Source: Symbiodinium natans
Taxonomy: Eukaryota > Sar > Dinophyceae > Suessiales > Symbiodiniaceae
NCBI GenBank assembly: GCA_905221605.1
Contig: CAJNDS010002293.1
Span: forward strand, 17,501 to 81,500
Reading direction: 5' to 3'
DNA length: 64,000 nucleotides
Under the pieces are notes generated by a model. The model was not told the origin of the DNA, did not search any database, and was given only the letters and a program-made list of their open reading frames with translations. How positions within the stretch are numbered: the stretch's first letter is position 1; each line of letters starts with the position of its first letter. Below, piece after piece: positions 31,636-43,433 of the stretch. A program made the translations under genes and the position numbers.

Positions 31636-34600
31636 TTAAACTGTCCATGTCTCCTCTTTCTCAGGAGCATTTTGGCTGACAGCCGCTTCAGCTGTCTGAG
31701 TCGTCTCCCCGTTCTCAGGGCATGTGTCGTCTTCAGCTGCCTGTTTCATCCTACTCCCCGTACTTTGCTGGCAAAGCCGAGCCACCTTCTTCCACCCGCC
31801 ATGTACCAGCCAGCAAACCACCAATGATGCAAACAAAAACGCCAGACTGTGTGGGATGCCTTGCCTGTAGGACGCGCGACCCAAGAACAGCCCAATGTAG
31901 ATTAGGAGAAGGAGCCCGAAGAAAGCCAACAGCGACTGCCCATGATCCTTAGCTTCGTTTTCGGCCGTTTTCGGGGTTTGCCCCTTTCCACAAGGCACTA
32001 TATTATATTAGATTATATTATACTGTAAAGGTCCAGGGATAACGGGAAACTACCCTTGCAGGTTGACACGGAGCAGGACCCAGGACTAAGAGTTCAAGAA
32101 GGAGGCCAAGTAGTACGGTGCGCCGTGAGGACGGTCCTGCCTTAAGCCCTATAAGGGCGTTTTAGCACACTAGTCGTTGAAGTAGTACATGATGACACTA
32201 CTGGTATGGATCCCTGACCAACACCGCCACACACTGCGCCTTTAGGGAGGAGGATGTGGTTGGTGCGGCTCCCTGCCTGCTGCTGCGACATACTGGTTGG
32301 TATTATGCCAGAATAGTAGGGAAATGTTAAATGATGACTCTGACTGTGTTCAGAACATGATGGAGATTATAGTCCTTCTGCCGGTAACTTCTGTACAAGT
32401 AACCCTGACAGCAACCCCTCTAACCCTCACAGCATCCTGCCTAGTAAACCTCATAGTACCTCTCATAGTAACCTTTTTACAGCATTCCTCATCTAGGCTG
32501 CCCAGTAACCTAGGCTTAAAAAGGGTGCCCTTTCTTGCTTAAGGGGGTTTATAAGGGAACCTAAACCCCCCAAAAAAGGGAGTAAGGGTACTACTGGGCA
32601 TCCTAGTCATAGTACCCGGAAGCCTTTCATCGCGAGCAAAGCAGCCGCCAGCCGAGACTTGCAGGACCCAGAGAAGAAGCGGCCCAGGTGCAACGCACAG
32701 CACGCCGTTACCTCATCTACAGCTCGTCTTGGGGGAGACATATCTCTTTACGTTAGAAAAAATGTACTGCGTCTAATATGTCTAAGGAGCAGATCATGGG
32801 GATTAGATGAGAAATTGTGTATGGCTGCTGCCGGGGTTGTGGATTCCGAGGTTGCTGGCAGAAGAGTGTTCAACTCTCTGCTTGCATGCGACAGTGTCTA
32901 CTACAGCTCCGCGATACCATGCACAATAGTGTATGCTACGCTGAACTCTGCCATACTGTACGGCCCAAGACCAGAGCTAGACTGCACCAGCCCTGAGCCA
33001 AGGGAAGGTGCTTACGTAGGTTATGTTTGTTGGCCCAGAACCAGCCAAGCTCAAAGCTGCAGCTTAGAATATGCTACGACGCAAGATAAGTCACATCATT
33101 GTTGAGGGGGTATCTCGCGATTGCCACGGGGGTTCCCTCCGGAGAGCCGGCCGCAACATGATCAGAAAAAGACCTGCTCTCTAGACCCAGCTCCGACATC
33201 TCAGCTGAGGGGCCAGGCTCCAGGACAGCAAGGTGCCCAAAACCGACCCGAAGAAGAAGGCGACGGCAAACTCCAAGAGCAAGGAAGGCGACTGAATGAT
33301 CCCGACGAGCACGTCCATGCCGAAAGCAACGAAAGGAGCGATGACAATGAGTTCGTAGGCGACTGGCAGTTGGGTATCCGCCTCGAGGGCATACTGTTGC
33401 ATTGCTGTTTTGCGACGGTATTCCAGAGTGTACTACCTGTATCCATCTTGCTCAGATTGTGGCTGCATGAGCGGTGGCGACATTTGCATATTGTGTATAC
33501 ACTGTATTTCTGTACGGTAGTTGACAAACGTGAAAAGACCTAATATAGGGGCATTAGGAACCCCAAGGAACACGATTGCTAACTGCTTAGGCTTCTACAT
33601 TAGAAACCTGGGTTCCTTGTTGAGGGGTTGAATTTAAGTTACCATAACAAAGAGGCCCTATCACTTACTATAGATCCCCATTATGGTATCTTAAATTTTA
33701 CCCCTTTCCAAGCACCCAGAACTTTAGGAGGTAGGATTAGGGGGACCCTTGGGGATATAGACCCTCTCAACAAGGTCCCTTTTGAGAGAGTTTCAAGGGG
33801 TCTCCCTAATACCACCTAACCTAGGACCTAGGATATTGTGGTAACTTGAAGTAAATTCCTTAACAAGAACTCAGAACTCGAAGGATCAGGGACGATGCGC
33901 CAAATGCCAGAGGCATCAGCGACCCTCTTGGTCTCGAGCCTTGAACCCTCGAGTCTAACAGATCAAGGTTTAGGGTTACGGGCTTGCGGCTTAGGGCTTG
34001 TTGCTTACGGCTTGGGTTTAAGGGTTGTAAGGTCCGTACCTGGCCCTGATTGGCAACAGGGTACTCCATATCTCGCCAAAGTACTCGTTCCATGCCCCTC
34101 TTTTCATAAATATCGTATGCACCCATCGAAGCCAGGAATGCAACAAACGACGCACACCAGGAATCTGAACAAATATCAACCATAACCTGTATATATCTAC
34201 AAGCAGAGTAGCAATGATAACATGAGCAGAACGACTACGCACTACTTAACCCAGAAATGCAAAACAATCACAAAAAACACCCCTACTTAGAGGCCCAGGG
34301 GACGCAGTAAGTAGGCTATAAGTAGAGTTATAAGTACCCTAAATGAAGTTACCCCAAGTGTAACCAAACTTACAGTCGACTTACTGAGTCCCCTAGGCCT
34401 CCAAGTAGGCTGCTCAGGGTTTGGTACACGTCAACAAGGGTTTGGACATTGTTGAATATAATCTTCTAAAATGTCGTATGATATAGAATAAGACAATCAG
34501 CATAATATACTCCCCCTAAACCCTAAACCCGAAACCCGAAACCCGAAACCCTAAACCCTAAACCCTAAACCCTAAACCCTGAACCCTAAACCCTAAACCC

Positions 34601-37600
34601 TAAACCCTAAACCCTAAACCCTAAACCCTAAACCCTACTATGACATACTTGCCTGAGTTGCCAGAAGTTCCTCTCGAAGAGGACCCCGCACGAAGGCTTC
34701 GAAGGCCCTGTGGCTCCCATACCAGTCTGCAGGCGCTTTTAGGAGCTTCAGGCTGTAGGGTTTAGGGTTTAGGGTTTAGGGTTTAGGGTTTAGGGTTCCT
34801 TGTAGGATTGGAGTTTCAGGTTTGTGTCCAGGACTCTTCTTGGCTTTGGGTTAATCAGACGTGGATTTTTGGGCTGTGGAAATGGAAAGAGAATGGAGAA
34901 CCTAGGCAAGGCGCGCTGAATGGCGCCGTGGATGTATTGTCGGTCAAAGTCCTCCCGGCAATCCACAGCGCCCAGCGTGAAAGCGGACAGCTGCGCGATG
35001 AGCTCGTTCTTCGTTCTCATCGCATATCGGAGTCCATGCAAACAGAAGTAGGCGGGGAGGAAAACGAGCACCAAAGCAATAGCTCCAGAGAAGTCCAGAT
35101 GATTGGACATCACACTAAGCAGCACAATGACGTGGGCTCCCAAGCAACACCCGGCAGCGCCATTCTCAACAAAGAGCGGTGCCAGGGTGATCTTGCCGTC
35201 TGGATTCGCCGTTCTATAGGCGGCCAGCTCGAAAACACACCAAAGCCTCGGCGATGCATATTCCATCATACTAAAGCTGTTTTTTCGGGACACTCACGCG
35301 ATCTTGCAAGGTGTTCCGACCCCTATAGTGTGCTGTGCTGCAGTAGCACACGGGTCGTTAAAGGTTCTCTGCTGGAGCCCTCTGCTGCTCCTCTAGAGCT
35401 TTGCAACAAAGGATCTTGCTCCAAAGGCGTGCTTTGATTCTCCGATCAAACTCGAGAACTACCTCGTTTCGTCGGTCTAGGACATTAGGCTTTCGGGTTT
35501 AGGGTAAGCTCGATAGCCACCTGCTTTTCGACGGTTTTGGGGTTAGGGTTTCATCCTACCAAGGAGCCAATACTGTGCACATGGATCAAGGACAGCTACA
35601 AACGTAAGTCAAGGATCAGGGGACTTAGTAACTCGGGTTCTAAACCCCCCGACATTGGGGGACCCTAATGTAGTACCCTGAATAGTAGGATCCGTACTCC
35701 TGAATAAGGCACCCCCCCCCCCCTTTTTCGGAAACGCGCAAATAAGGTAACTATACTTACAAATACTTTTAACCCCAATCAGGGCACTTAAAACCTTACT
35801 TACTAAGTCCCATGATCCTCCCTCATAGAACCCTTATAGATCCCTTTAAAGGACCCTTTCAGGAACCCCTTATGGATCCCTTTATCCCTAAACCCTAAAA
35901 ACCCTAAACCCTAAACCCTAAACTATTCATGGCAATGATCCTAATCCTGAACCCGAAGCTAACCGCGGTAATTTGCTCAGATCCTAAACTAATCAATCTA
36001 TCCTAAACAAGAAGCCAAGCATATTTACCCGAAGCCCTACGCTAGCCATGGTAAGTACAGATGCCACACAACTTGTTACAGCTGCAGACCACTTGCCACA
36101 TCCTCTGCGCTCGCCATTCCCTCACCTTATTGGGATAGCGTACTGCTGAATATGATCAGGTGTACTTAAGTATACTTTAGAGAAAGACCACAACACCTAC
36201 TTTTACAAGAGACGACTGTGGACTGCAGCAAGCCACAGAAGAGTGTAGCATCCCAAACCCTAAACCCTAACCCTGAACCCTATTCCCTAAACCCTGAACC
36301 CTCAATCCTACACCCTGAACCCTAAACCCTGAACCCTCAACCCTAAACCCTAAACCCTGAACCCTGGACACTGAGAGTCGGACCTGGAGAGGTAAGGCCT
36401 GCTCCAGAGGATCAGAAGCCTGTCCTAGGATTCCCCGTCGACGAGCAACAAAGAGATCGATAGGGGCTCAGCGGATTATACTATATACTATAGACTATAT
36501 ACTATATACTATACTTTTGGGGATGTTTGGGGTTAATTGCTCTGCAGCAGCCCCAAAAATCGAAATGAGCAATTGGCTAGAGGGTCTTAGACTGAGTAGA
36601 TGAACCGTATGGTAAAGAAAATCTGAACAACTCTTTCAAGAAGACCAAGGGCACTTCCCCAAAACCCTAAAACCGCCCATGCTCTGCGAGTGTCCGAGGC
36701 CGCGAGAAAGCCTCCAAGCCCATAAATACCACGCTGCATGGCTTCCGCGTCCACTTGGTTGATGCCTCGGTTCATTTTATGGTAACTAAAGCTATATCGG
36801 GATTGTAAAAGGATGATACCAGCAACTGTTCAGTCTTCGACGTTAGTTCTCGCAGCAGGCCGTGTGGCTCGCAACGTCCAGGAAGCATTTCGGATTTCTG
36901 CCACACGCGTCCGGGACATAGGGCCACAAGAGGAAGACGAGGAGTGATACCAGGCTCGCAAGAGAACCCCAGCCTCCGAAGGGGACGTCCGCGAACTTGC
37001 CGCCTGGAACCTGAACCTGTCAGGCTGCATGCTGCAAAGCATCAAACTCGCCCTTCCAACCCGTGTTGCAGTGAAAGGAAGTGCGTCAGTCATCCAGTCG
37101 CTATGCGTTGGGCCATGCTGTCATGCACTAAGAGCTACGTCGTGCCTGGTAGGTGGTGAAAAGCGGGAGAATCTCCAGCAAGCTGAGGATTTCTGCGAGC
37201 AAGATGAAGGCAAAGGAGCAGGCAAGAAAGAGAGGCCAGCCGAAGCGAAGGGTGAGAGCCACTACCTTCCAGCGTCCAGGGGTGTGCCAGCTGTGCGACA
37301 GGAAGATATCGAAGGACTCCACTTGCCCGGACAAAGCCCAAAGCTTTGAGCGCTCCTTGATCGGAAGATCGGCAGGGCAGAATCGCCAGAGCTGGCCCAG
37401 GCCCCTCAAACCCACCTTGAGCGAGATGCCCCGCATAATGTCACGGTCCACACTGAGGGCCTTTTTCACCATAAGACTGCAGCGCCTGAGGCTACGCGCT
37501 CGGCCAACGCTGTCTTCGGATCCTAGGAAGTCGGATGCTAGGAAGTCCTCACCTTCCTCGCTACCGCAGGCCTTGGGGCTACGTTCTCGGCCAACGCTGT

Positions 37601-37778
37601 CTTCGGATCCTAGGAAGTCGGATGCTAGGAAGTCCTCACCTTCCGCGCCACCGCAGGCCTGATAAGGCCCCAGGTCCACAGTCTCCAGAAAAACAGGGTC
37701 TAGCTCCGACTCTTCCTCCGGGTTGCACCCGCAGTTCCAAGATGGCAGGCCCAAAACCTGCGGAGATGAGGAGGCCAT
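31636..37778 (-). CDS. TIR-like membrane protein gene, multi-exon (dinoflagellate-type family)
   Basis: The start is the ATG at 37778-37776 and the stop is at 31636-31638. Exon 1 (to about 37146) encodes an acidic N-terminus with a 29-residue tandem repeat (EGEDFLASDFLGSEDSVGR twice), a basic region, then FDIFLSHSWHTPGRWKV and a first membrane segment (GWPLFLACSFAFILLAEIL). Its likely donor is CAG|GC. Exon 2 (about 37010-36865) adds a second membrane segment (SLASLVSLLVFLLWPYVP) and ends near CFLDVAS. Exon 3 (about 36765-36690) gives INQVDAEAMQRGIYGLGGFL. Exon 4 (about 35246-34905) opens with LWCVFELAAYRTANPDGK and carries further hydrophobic helices. Later exons (about 33390-33200 and 31935-31636) encode more membrane segments and a charged tail. 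The order DIFLSHSW, FLDV..INQVD, LWCVFE follows a TIR fold, and W-C-x-x-E matches the position of the catalytic Glu in NAD-cleaving TIR domains. The two membrane helices inserted between the first strand and the rest are unusual. Enzyme activity is inference. Exon borders are approximate and one small exon before LWCVFE is probably unassigned. Confidence 0.75.
32493..32605. mobile_element. Foldback MITE, family C-prime copy 3, in an intron
   Basis: Left ATCTAGGCTGCCCAGTAA and right CTACTGGGCATCCTAGT are inverted. The interior resembles family C (GGGTGCCCTTTC, GGGAACCTAAACC). It lies between exons of the TIR-like gene. Confidence 0.75.
33612..33869. mobile_element. Foldback element (family L) in an intron
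   Basis: The left end GTTCCTTGTTGAGGGG, followed by TTAAGTTACCATAAC, pairs with the right end GTGGTAACTTGAAGT and CCTTAACAAGAAC. About 258 bp and non-coding. It lies in an intron of the TIR-like gene. Confidence 0.6.
34284..34407. mobile_element. Foldback MITE, family K, in an intron
   Basis: Left TACTTAGAGGCCCAGGGGAC, followed by CAGTAAGTAGG, pairs with right CTTACTGAGTCCCCTAGGCC and CCAAGTA. About 124 bp. The interior resembles family A (TATAAGTAGAGTTATAAGTA). Confidence 0.75.
34514..34637 (-). repeat. Intronic CCCTAAA array
   Basis: About seventeen units, with three CCCGAAA variants near the left edge. It lies within the TIR-like gene, between exons. Confidence 0.95.
34758..34797 (+). 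repeat. Short intronic TTTAGGG array with flanking direct repeat
   Basis: GGAGCTTCAGG (34742-34752) precedes it and GGAGTTTCAGG (34810-34820) follows, 10 of 11 identical, with further partial matching beyond. It sits about 110 bp downstream of exon 4 of the TIR-like gene. Confidence 0.8.
36255..36365 (-). repeat. Degenerate intronic CCCTAAA block
   Basis: About fifteen units, many changed to CCCTGAA or CCCTCAA. It lies between exons 3 and 4 of the TIR-like gene. Confidence 0.9.
37501..37660. repeat. 87-bp in-frame tandem duplication in exon 1
   Basis: The segment starting CGGCCAACGCTGTCTTCGG at 37501 recurs at 37588. The offset of 87 bases is 29 codons, so the frame is kept. The two copies differ at only a few bases, which suggests a recent duplication. 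Confidence 0.9.
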
Positions 37779-38172
37779 GGCATGACGTCTACCCCACGTC
37801 CCCCTTCGCCTTCCTAGCAGGGTTCAGGGGCGGGAGATCTCTGGCGCTGTTTGGAGGATGCTGACCAAAAGCATGTGCTTGTAAAATTGCAGGTTCTCTC
37901 ACATGTGTTTGTACTCAACATCCCAAGCTGTTGAAAAAGTTCACACGGCTCCGAATCTCAGAGACAGGCTTCGCGCGTCATGTGCCCGACACTCTCCACC
38001 CCGAACACATCTTAAGCTCAAACTTGCTACGTATCACACTACACCATGGTTACCGGGTATTAACAATCTGGAAACCCCTAAAGCCTCGAGCATCCTCTGG
38101 CGGTTAATGTGGAGGGCCCTGCAGTCGGAAACATGGCAAGTCCAGCTGAAATACGACAGCCGGCACAACTGA

Positions 38173-39151
38173 AGCTGGCCATGTCACACAACGGCACACA
38201 AAGCAAACCTCTCTCAGTGCTGAGTGCTGAGGGTTGCTGGGTTATGGGTGGAGGGCATACAGTAGGAGGATAAGTTGCCACGGTTTAGGGGTTTTGCTGT
38301 TTAGGGTTCAGTCGAGTATTTCGGCTTCGGGTGTGTGGGACTTCTTTCACATCCTGCAAGACTGTCTGAAGCCCCTAAACCCTAAACCCTAAAATTCCCT
38401 AAGCCCCGTAAACCCTAAACCTTCAACTTCCCTCCCTAAACCCTATAAGCCCGCAAAAGAGCTCGTTCCTCGAAAGCCAGAAAGCAACAAGAGGCTGCGA
38501 TACATTCAACGGGCATTCCCAGCAGTACAGAGCTGCGGTTTAGGGTTTAGGGTTTAGGGTTTAGGGTTCAGGGTTTAGGGTTTAGGGTTTAGGGTGTCGA
38601 GAATCTAGCCCGAGCTGAGGATTTCAGTTCTACTTTGGTTTTGGGGTCTTGGTTCTACTAGGGTTCAGGGATGTTAAAGCGAAACTCTAAACCCTCAACC
38701 CTAAACGCTAAACCCGAAAGCGTTGGCAAGGCACGAGGTTGTCGATCATCTGTTTGTCAGCAGCCTGGCAAAAACTTTTTTTTTTTTTGGGGGGGGGGGG
38801 GGGTTCTTAAGGCAAATAGTCGCATACCTTAATATAGGGACCTTAGTAGTTAGAACAGGGCTTTGGGGGTTATTATGGTACAACTACAAGGGGCCATGAC
38901 GGAACACTACTAGTACTCAAACACTAAACCCTAAACCCTAGACTGGCCCTAAACCCTAAACCCTAAACCCTAAGCCCTAAATCCTAAACTGGCCCTAAAC
39001 CCCGACCCCTACAGTATAGGTTTTAAGGCTGGGGGCCTTCGGGTTCAGGGGCACATCGTGCTTTGGCGCTTCCAGTGTGGGCTTCTTTGCCCAGATTTAT
39101 TGACGGCAGATTCTTTGCTGGGTTGAGGGTTGGGGGTTGGGGGTTGGGGGT

Positions 39152-39210
<59 letters not shown>

Positions 39211-39580
39211 AGGTGGAGGGTTGAGGGTTTAGGGTTTGTGTGGTTGATGTATAGTATTCTGGGGGAGCTAAGTTCCCAAACCCACAAAGACTTGCAATTG
39301 GGGTGGGGTATGCAACCCAGCAGAGACGACGTTCCTACCCCTAAAGTCAAGATCAAGCCCCTAAACCCTAAATAGACCGCAAACCCTTAACCCTGAACCC
39401 TAAACCCTAGACCCTAAACCCTAAACCCTAAACCCTAAACCCTAAACGCTAAACCCTGAACCCTAAACCCTAAACCCTGCAAGGAATGAAGCTCTTGGTA
39501 GGTTGGGTGCCTGTGGGGACTCCCCACGCTCAGTCGGCTCAGAAGCTTAAGACTCAGGCTGCAAAATGTATGCTTGCTTG
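38173..39580. other. Non-coding region upstream of the TIR-like gene
   Basis: CCCTAAA fragments near 38376-38440. TTTAGGG array at 38539-38594, whose flanks share GAGCTG(C/A)GG. A T/G tract (38770-38803) runs into a right-end fragment of a family D element (GGTTCTTAAGGCAAATAGT). CCCTAAA fragments with a repeated CTGGCCCTAAACCC near 38940-39005, and GGGTTGA units at 39118-39230. 39359-39478 is CCCTAAA. The promoter was not identifiable. Confidence 0.55.
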
Positions 39581-39752
39581 GTTTAGGGTTTAGGGTTTAG
39601 GGTTTAGGGTTTAGGGTTTAGGGTTTAGGGTTTAGGGTTTAGGGTTTAGGGTTTAGGGTTTAGGGTTTAGGGTTTAGGGTTTAGGGTTTAGGGTTTAGGG
39701 TTTAGGGTTTAGGGTTTAGGGTTTAGGGTTTAGGGTTTAGGGTTTAGGGTGT
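39581..39752 (+). repeat. Long TTTAGGG array with 29-bp flanking direct repeats
   Basis: About twenty-four perfect units. The 29 bases at 39551-39579 (starting GACTCAGGCT) recur at 39755-39783 with 3 mismatches. This is the longest clear flanking duplication of any telomeric block in the window. Confidence 0.95.
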
Positions 39753-39793
39753 AGGACTCAGGCTTCAAAATGCATGCGTGCTTAGAATGAATG

Positions 39794-39911
39794 TCCAGTC
39801 CCAAGAGGCACCTAGGAATAAATCGGGGTGGTGCCCCTTTAGGTTTACAGGGGCTTAAAAGGGAACCTTAACCCGAACAAAAGGGAATGAGGGCTTACTC
39901 TGGGGCCTGGG
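39794..39911. mobile_element. Foldback MITE, family C copy 3
   Basis: Left TCCAGTCCCAAGAGGCACC and right GCTTACTCTGGGGCCTGGGA. The interior GGTGCCCCTTTAGG and GGGAACCTTAACCCG matches the family. It starts 10 bases after the duplicated flank of the preceding array. Confidence 0.75.
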
Positions 39912-41468
39912 AGTCGTAGATGTTGAGCCGCTACAACCAAAAATCATGAGCCAGCGCCTCTATCCCTGAAAAAGAGAACAAAGTATCACCCTTAAACCCC
40001 CTAAACCCTAAACCCTAAACCCTAAACCCTAAACCCTAAACCCTAAACCCTAAAACCCCAGAGCCCAAAAAACTCTGAACCCATTTGCCTTGCTTGCGCT
40101 GGCATCCTCGAGGCGCAGGCTGGCGAGCTTACCTGGGTTCGGGGTTAGGGGTTTGGGGGGTTTATAGGGTCTGAAGTTTAGGGTTTAGGGTTGGGAGTTT
40201 AGGGTTTAGGGTTTCGGGTTTAGGGTTGGGGTCTGGGCATTTGGAGAAGCCTTTGCTTCTCGCAGCAATTCCTTGCCTGTCACGCCTGTGCTTCTCTCTC
40301 ACAGGTCCTTCGGCTTCATGTTCTGCTTCCGCTAAACCCCAAACCCTAAACCCTAAACCCTAAACCCTAAACCCTAAACCCTAAACCCTCAACCCTCAAC
40401 CCTAAACCCTAAACCCGAAACCCTAAACCCTAAACCCATCCCCTTGGGCGGTGGGGCCCAGGACTCGGGCATCGGGGGTGGCCAGGGCCCCTCTGCCGCC
40501 ACCCAAACCCGGGTTTAAACCCTAAACCCGAAATCCCAGCCTTCGGCCCCAAGCCCCAAGCCCCAAGCCCCAAGCCGTACAATCCCAAACCCGAAGCCCA
40601 AACCCGCAACCTCAGTCCGCCCCGCAAGGTGTAGGGTTTAGGGTTTAGGGCTTAGGGTTTCGGGTTTAGGGTTTAGGGTTGAGGGTCCTTAAAGCCGTTT
40701 CACGCCCGAAGGTCCTCCTAACACCCTAACACCCTCTCAAGCCCAAGAGTGCCCCACTTGGGCCCTCAAAGCCTCTGCATCCCTAACCCCAAGAAAGCCC
40801 GAAAAAAAACTAAACCGTATCAAGCCGGAAAAAACCCCAGAAACCCTGACACCCCACCAAACCCTAAACCCTAAACCCTAAACCCCAAACCCTAAACCCT
40901 AAACCCTTAAAACCAAAAAGGCGAAAAGGCTCTGTGGCCGAGCCGCGGCTTACGTTCATCGCCAGGTCCATGGAGCCGTTGCCATTGTTCATGACGCCAA
41001 GCCTCAACTTGGGGGAGATTTGGGGAAACCTATAAGAAAGTTTAGGGTTTAGGGTTTAGGGTTTAGGGTTTAGGGTTTAGGGTTTAGGGTTTAGGGTTTA
41101 GGGTTTAGGGTTTAGGGTTTAGGGTTTTAGGGTTTAGGGTTTAGGGTTTAGGGTTTAGGGGTTTAGGGTTTAGGGGTTACGGGTTGAGGCTTTACATTTT
41201 AAAGGGTTCTCAGGGTTATCTAGGGAGTAGGACCCACAGAAACTTTTAACTGTATTCGAAATCCCCAATAGTCAAGGCTGAGGGTTTCTGCCGGGGGTGC
41301 ATGGGTTCAGGGCTTCGAAGCCCTGAGCCCTAGACCATTCAGGGCTTGGGGCGTTCTTAGGGTTTAGGGTTTAGGGCTTAGTGTTTAGGTTTAGCGTCAG
41401 TGATGAGGAGAAAACGGTACCCTGCTCGGACTTAATGGGATAGAGTGGGGTACATGAAGGGCCCCCTT
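39912..41468. other. Non-coding region
   Basis: CCCTAAA at 40000-40052, TTTAGGG near 40180-40230, CCCTAAA at 40335-40437, degenerate C-rich phrases near 40700-40910, and a TTTAGGG array at 41041-41176. Unique islands have no supported gene. Confidence 0.6.
41041..41176 (+). repeat. Interstitial TTTAGGG array
   Basis: About nineteen units with two 8-base units (TTTTAGGG, TTTAGGGG). Confidence 0.95.
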
Positions 41469-41556
41469 AGTAGCCCAGCAACCAGATTACAACAAGGGTA
41501 CCCTTTTGGGGGTTGGTTACTTTACACGGAAACCTAGAAGCCAAAAAGGGATATAA
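41469..41556. mobile_element. Left part of a family C-prime MITE
   Basis: TAGCCCAGCAACCAGATTA, then GGGTACCCTTTTGGGGG and GGTTACTTTACACGG, match the family, but no clear right terminal repeat is seen before 41580. Probably truncated. Confidence 0.55.
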
Positions 41557-41648
41557 CCCGTATAGATACAACCCAAGGGCCCATACGTTTCAGAACCTGA
41601 AGCTCTCAACATTCTTAAAGATGCGGGCCTTGAATCGCTTGCTCTCAC

Positions 41649-42002
41649 CACGGCGTTCATTCGCATGATGTCAGACACACCTCCTTTTGGATCGACCAAC
41701 AGCCTGAACGACGCGAGGATGCCTTTGCACTCGTTCGTATCCAGAACTTTTGCAATTTTCTCTATCTGGTTTTCGAGTGATAAGCTCTGACGAATCGCAA
41801 CCATAGTCCCGACGTAAGCAATGCAGAGTGCATCGCATTTGTCGACCAAGGGACCTGACACCACACCCGGAACATCTCTGCCAGGCTCGCTCTCCCTTGG
41901 TGGTAAGAGATCCCTAGGCCGACCAGCTGCTGATGCTCTTCTTAAGTTCGTCTTTCTCAAGCGCACGGATAAAGGCGGCAAGGGACCAGATTTAGGGCCC
42001 AT
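41649..42002 (-). CDS. Unrecognised exon or gene fragment
   Basis: An open minus-strand frame starts at an ATG (42002) and encodes a basic, Pro/Arg-rich start followed by a protein-like helical region (VDKCDALCIAYVGTMVAIRQ, ENQIEKIAKVLDTNEC, GILASFRLLVDPKGG, VSDIMRMNAVV). A consensus GTGAGA donor follows GTG at 41649, just where the sequence stops looking coding. Past it the frame enters a truncated MITE. No family recognised. It could be one exon of a longer gene or a relic. Confidence 0.4.
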
Positions 42003-42137
42003 ATAGAACTACCCTTAGAGCAGGTCCGACGATGGGAGCTGTGAGACACACCTTATAAAGCCCTCTCAAACCCCCAAGCCCCAAACCGTTTTTGAAGGGC
42101 ACCCCGCACGAACACATGCAAGAGGAGATGCTAGCCC

Positions 42138-42252
42138 TAAATCCTAAACCCTAAACCCTGAACCCTAAACCCTAAACCCTAAACCCTAAACCCTAAACCC
42201 TAAACCCTAAACTCTAAACCCTAAACCCTAAACCCTAAACCCTAAACCCTAA
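42138..42252 (-). repeat. Interstitial CCCTAAA array
   Basis: About sixteen units with CTCTAAA and CCCTGAA variants. Confidence 0.95.
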
Positions 42253-42646
42253 GTTTAAGAGGGCCAAGTCTGAAATCCAGATTATTGAAGTCATTTTCTC
42301 TTCAGGGTTCCTTAAGAGGTCTGGGCTTGAAAGAGCAGAGGGGCATGCGGCCCCTCCACTCACCTGTGACAGGGATCTAACCTCCTAAACCCTAAACCCT
42401 AAACCCGAAACCCTAAACCCTGAACCCTAAACCCTAAACCCTAAACCCTAAACCCTAAACCCTAAACCCAGTCCGTGGTCTATCACTAGAACAGAATCAT
42501 GCTTTACATGCCGCTGTTTTGGCCCAGCTATGTGGAGCTTCATGTGGGCAACAAACCCAAAAAACATGTAAACCCATAAGCCCTTAGGCTCTAATGGCCC
42601 TTCAAACTCCCCAAACCTCTACCCTTAAACCCCAAACATTATATAA

Positions 42647-42723
42647 ACCCTAAACCCTAAACCCTAAACCCTAAACCCTAAACCCTAAACCCTAAACCCT
42701 AAACCCTAAACCCTAAACCCTAA
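42647..42723 (-). repeat. Interstitial CCCTAAA array
   Basis: About eleven perfect units. Confidence 0.95.
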
Positions 42724-43433
42724 CAACCCCTCTTCGTCCATGCGGCGGCGAGCAGAGCATCAGCCCCAAAAAGCGGCCCGGGCGCTCATGGCCTCCGAGG
42801 TCTGGGGTTCAGGGTGTAGGGTTTAGGGTTTAGGGCTTGGGGTTTAGGGTTTGGGGTTTAGGGTCTAGGGATTTAGGGTTTAGGGATTGGGGTTTAGGGT
42901 TTGGGGTTTAGGGTTTGGGGTTTAGGGTCTAGGGGTTGGGGTGTAGGGTGTCACATGGTCCCTTCATATGGGCCCGGAATCTGGGAAACCTTGTATACCC
43001 CTTTCCTTTACCCTGTAACCCAAAACCCAAAACCCCAAACCCTAAACCCTAAACCCCTTTTTTTTACCCTGTACATGTCACATGGTTGTAGGGGGCAGTA
43101 TGACTAGGGTTCACTCCGAATAACCTTGGGATTGCTTAAGAGGTCTTTTTTATCCTGTGGAAACCTGAGGTTTAGGGGATGTAAGGATTTGGGGTCAACC
43201 GTATGGGGAACTAAAGACTTCATGGCTTAAGGACTTCAGGTCTTCAGGGCCCTAAACCCTAAACCCTAAACCCTAAACCCTATTCCCTAAACCCTAAACC
43301 CTAAACCCTAAACCCTAAACCTAAACTTTAAACCCTAAACCCTACACCCAACATGGAGCTGAGAGACTCAGCTGCTGCGTCTGCAGCAACTCAAAGAGGC
43401 ACCTTGGCCGGCTTCTGGCTGTGGGGTTTGGTT

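Noticed and set aside
32659-33105. 148-codon plus-strand open frame
   Set aside because: It lies in an intron region of the minus-strand TIR-like gene, its composition is not convincingly protein-like, and no splice or homology support is visible.
35640-35745. Possible further copy of family H
   Set aside because: Only scattered GGGGACCCT and TTTTTCGGAAA phrases match, and terminal pairing is not convincing.
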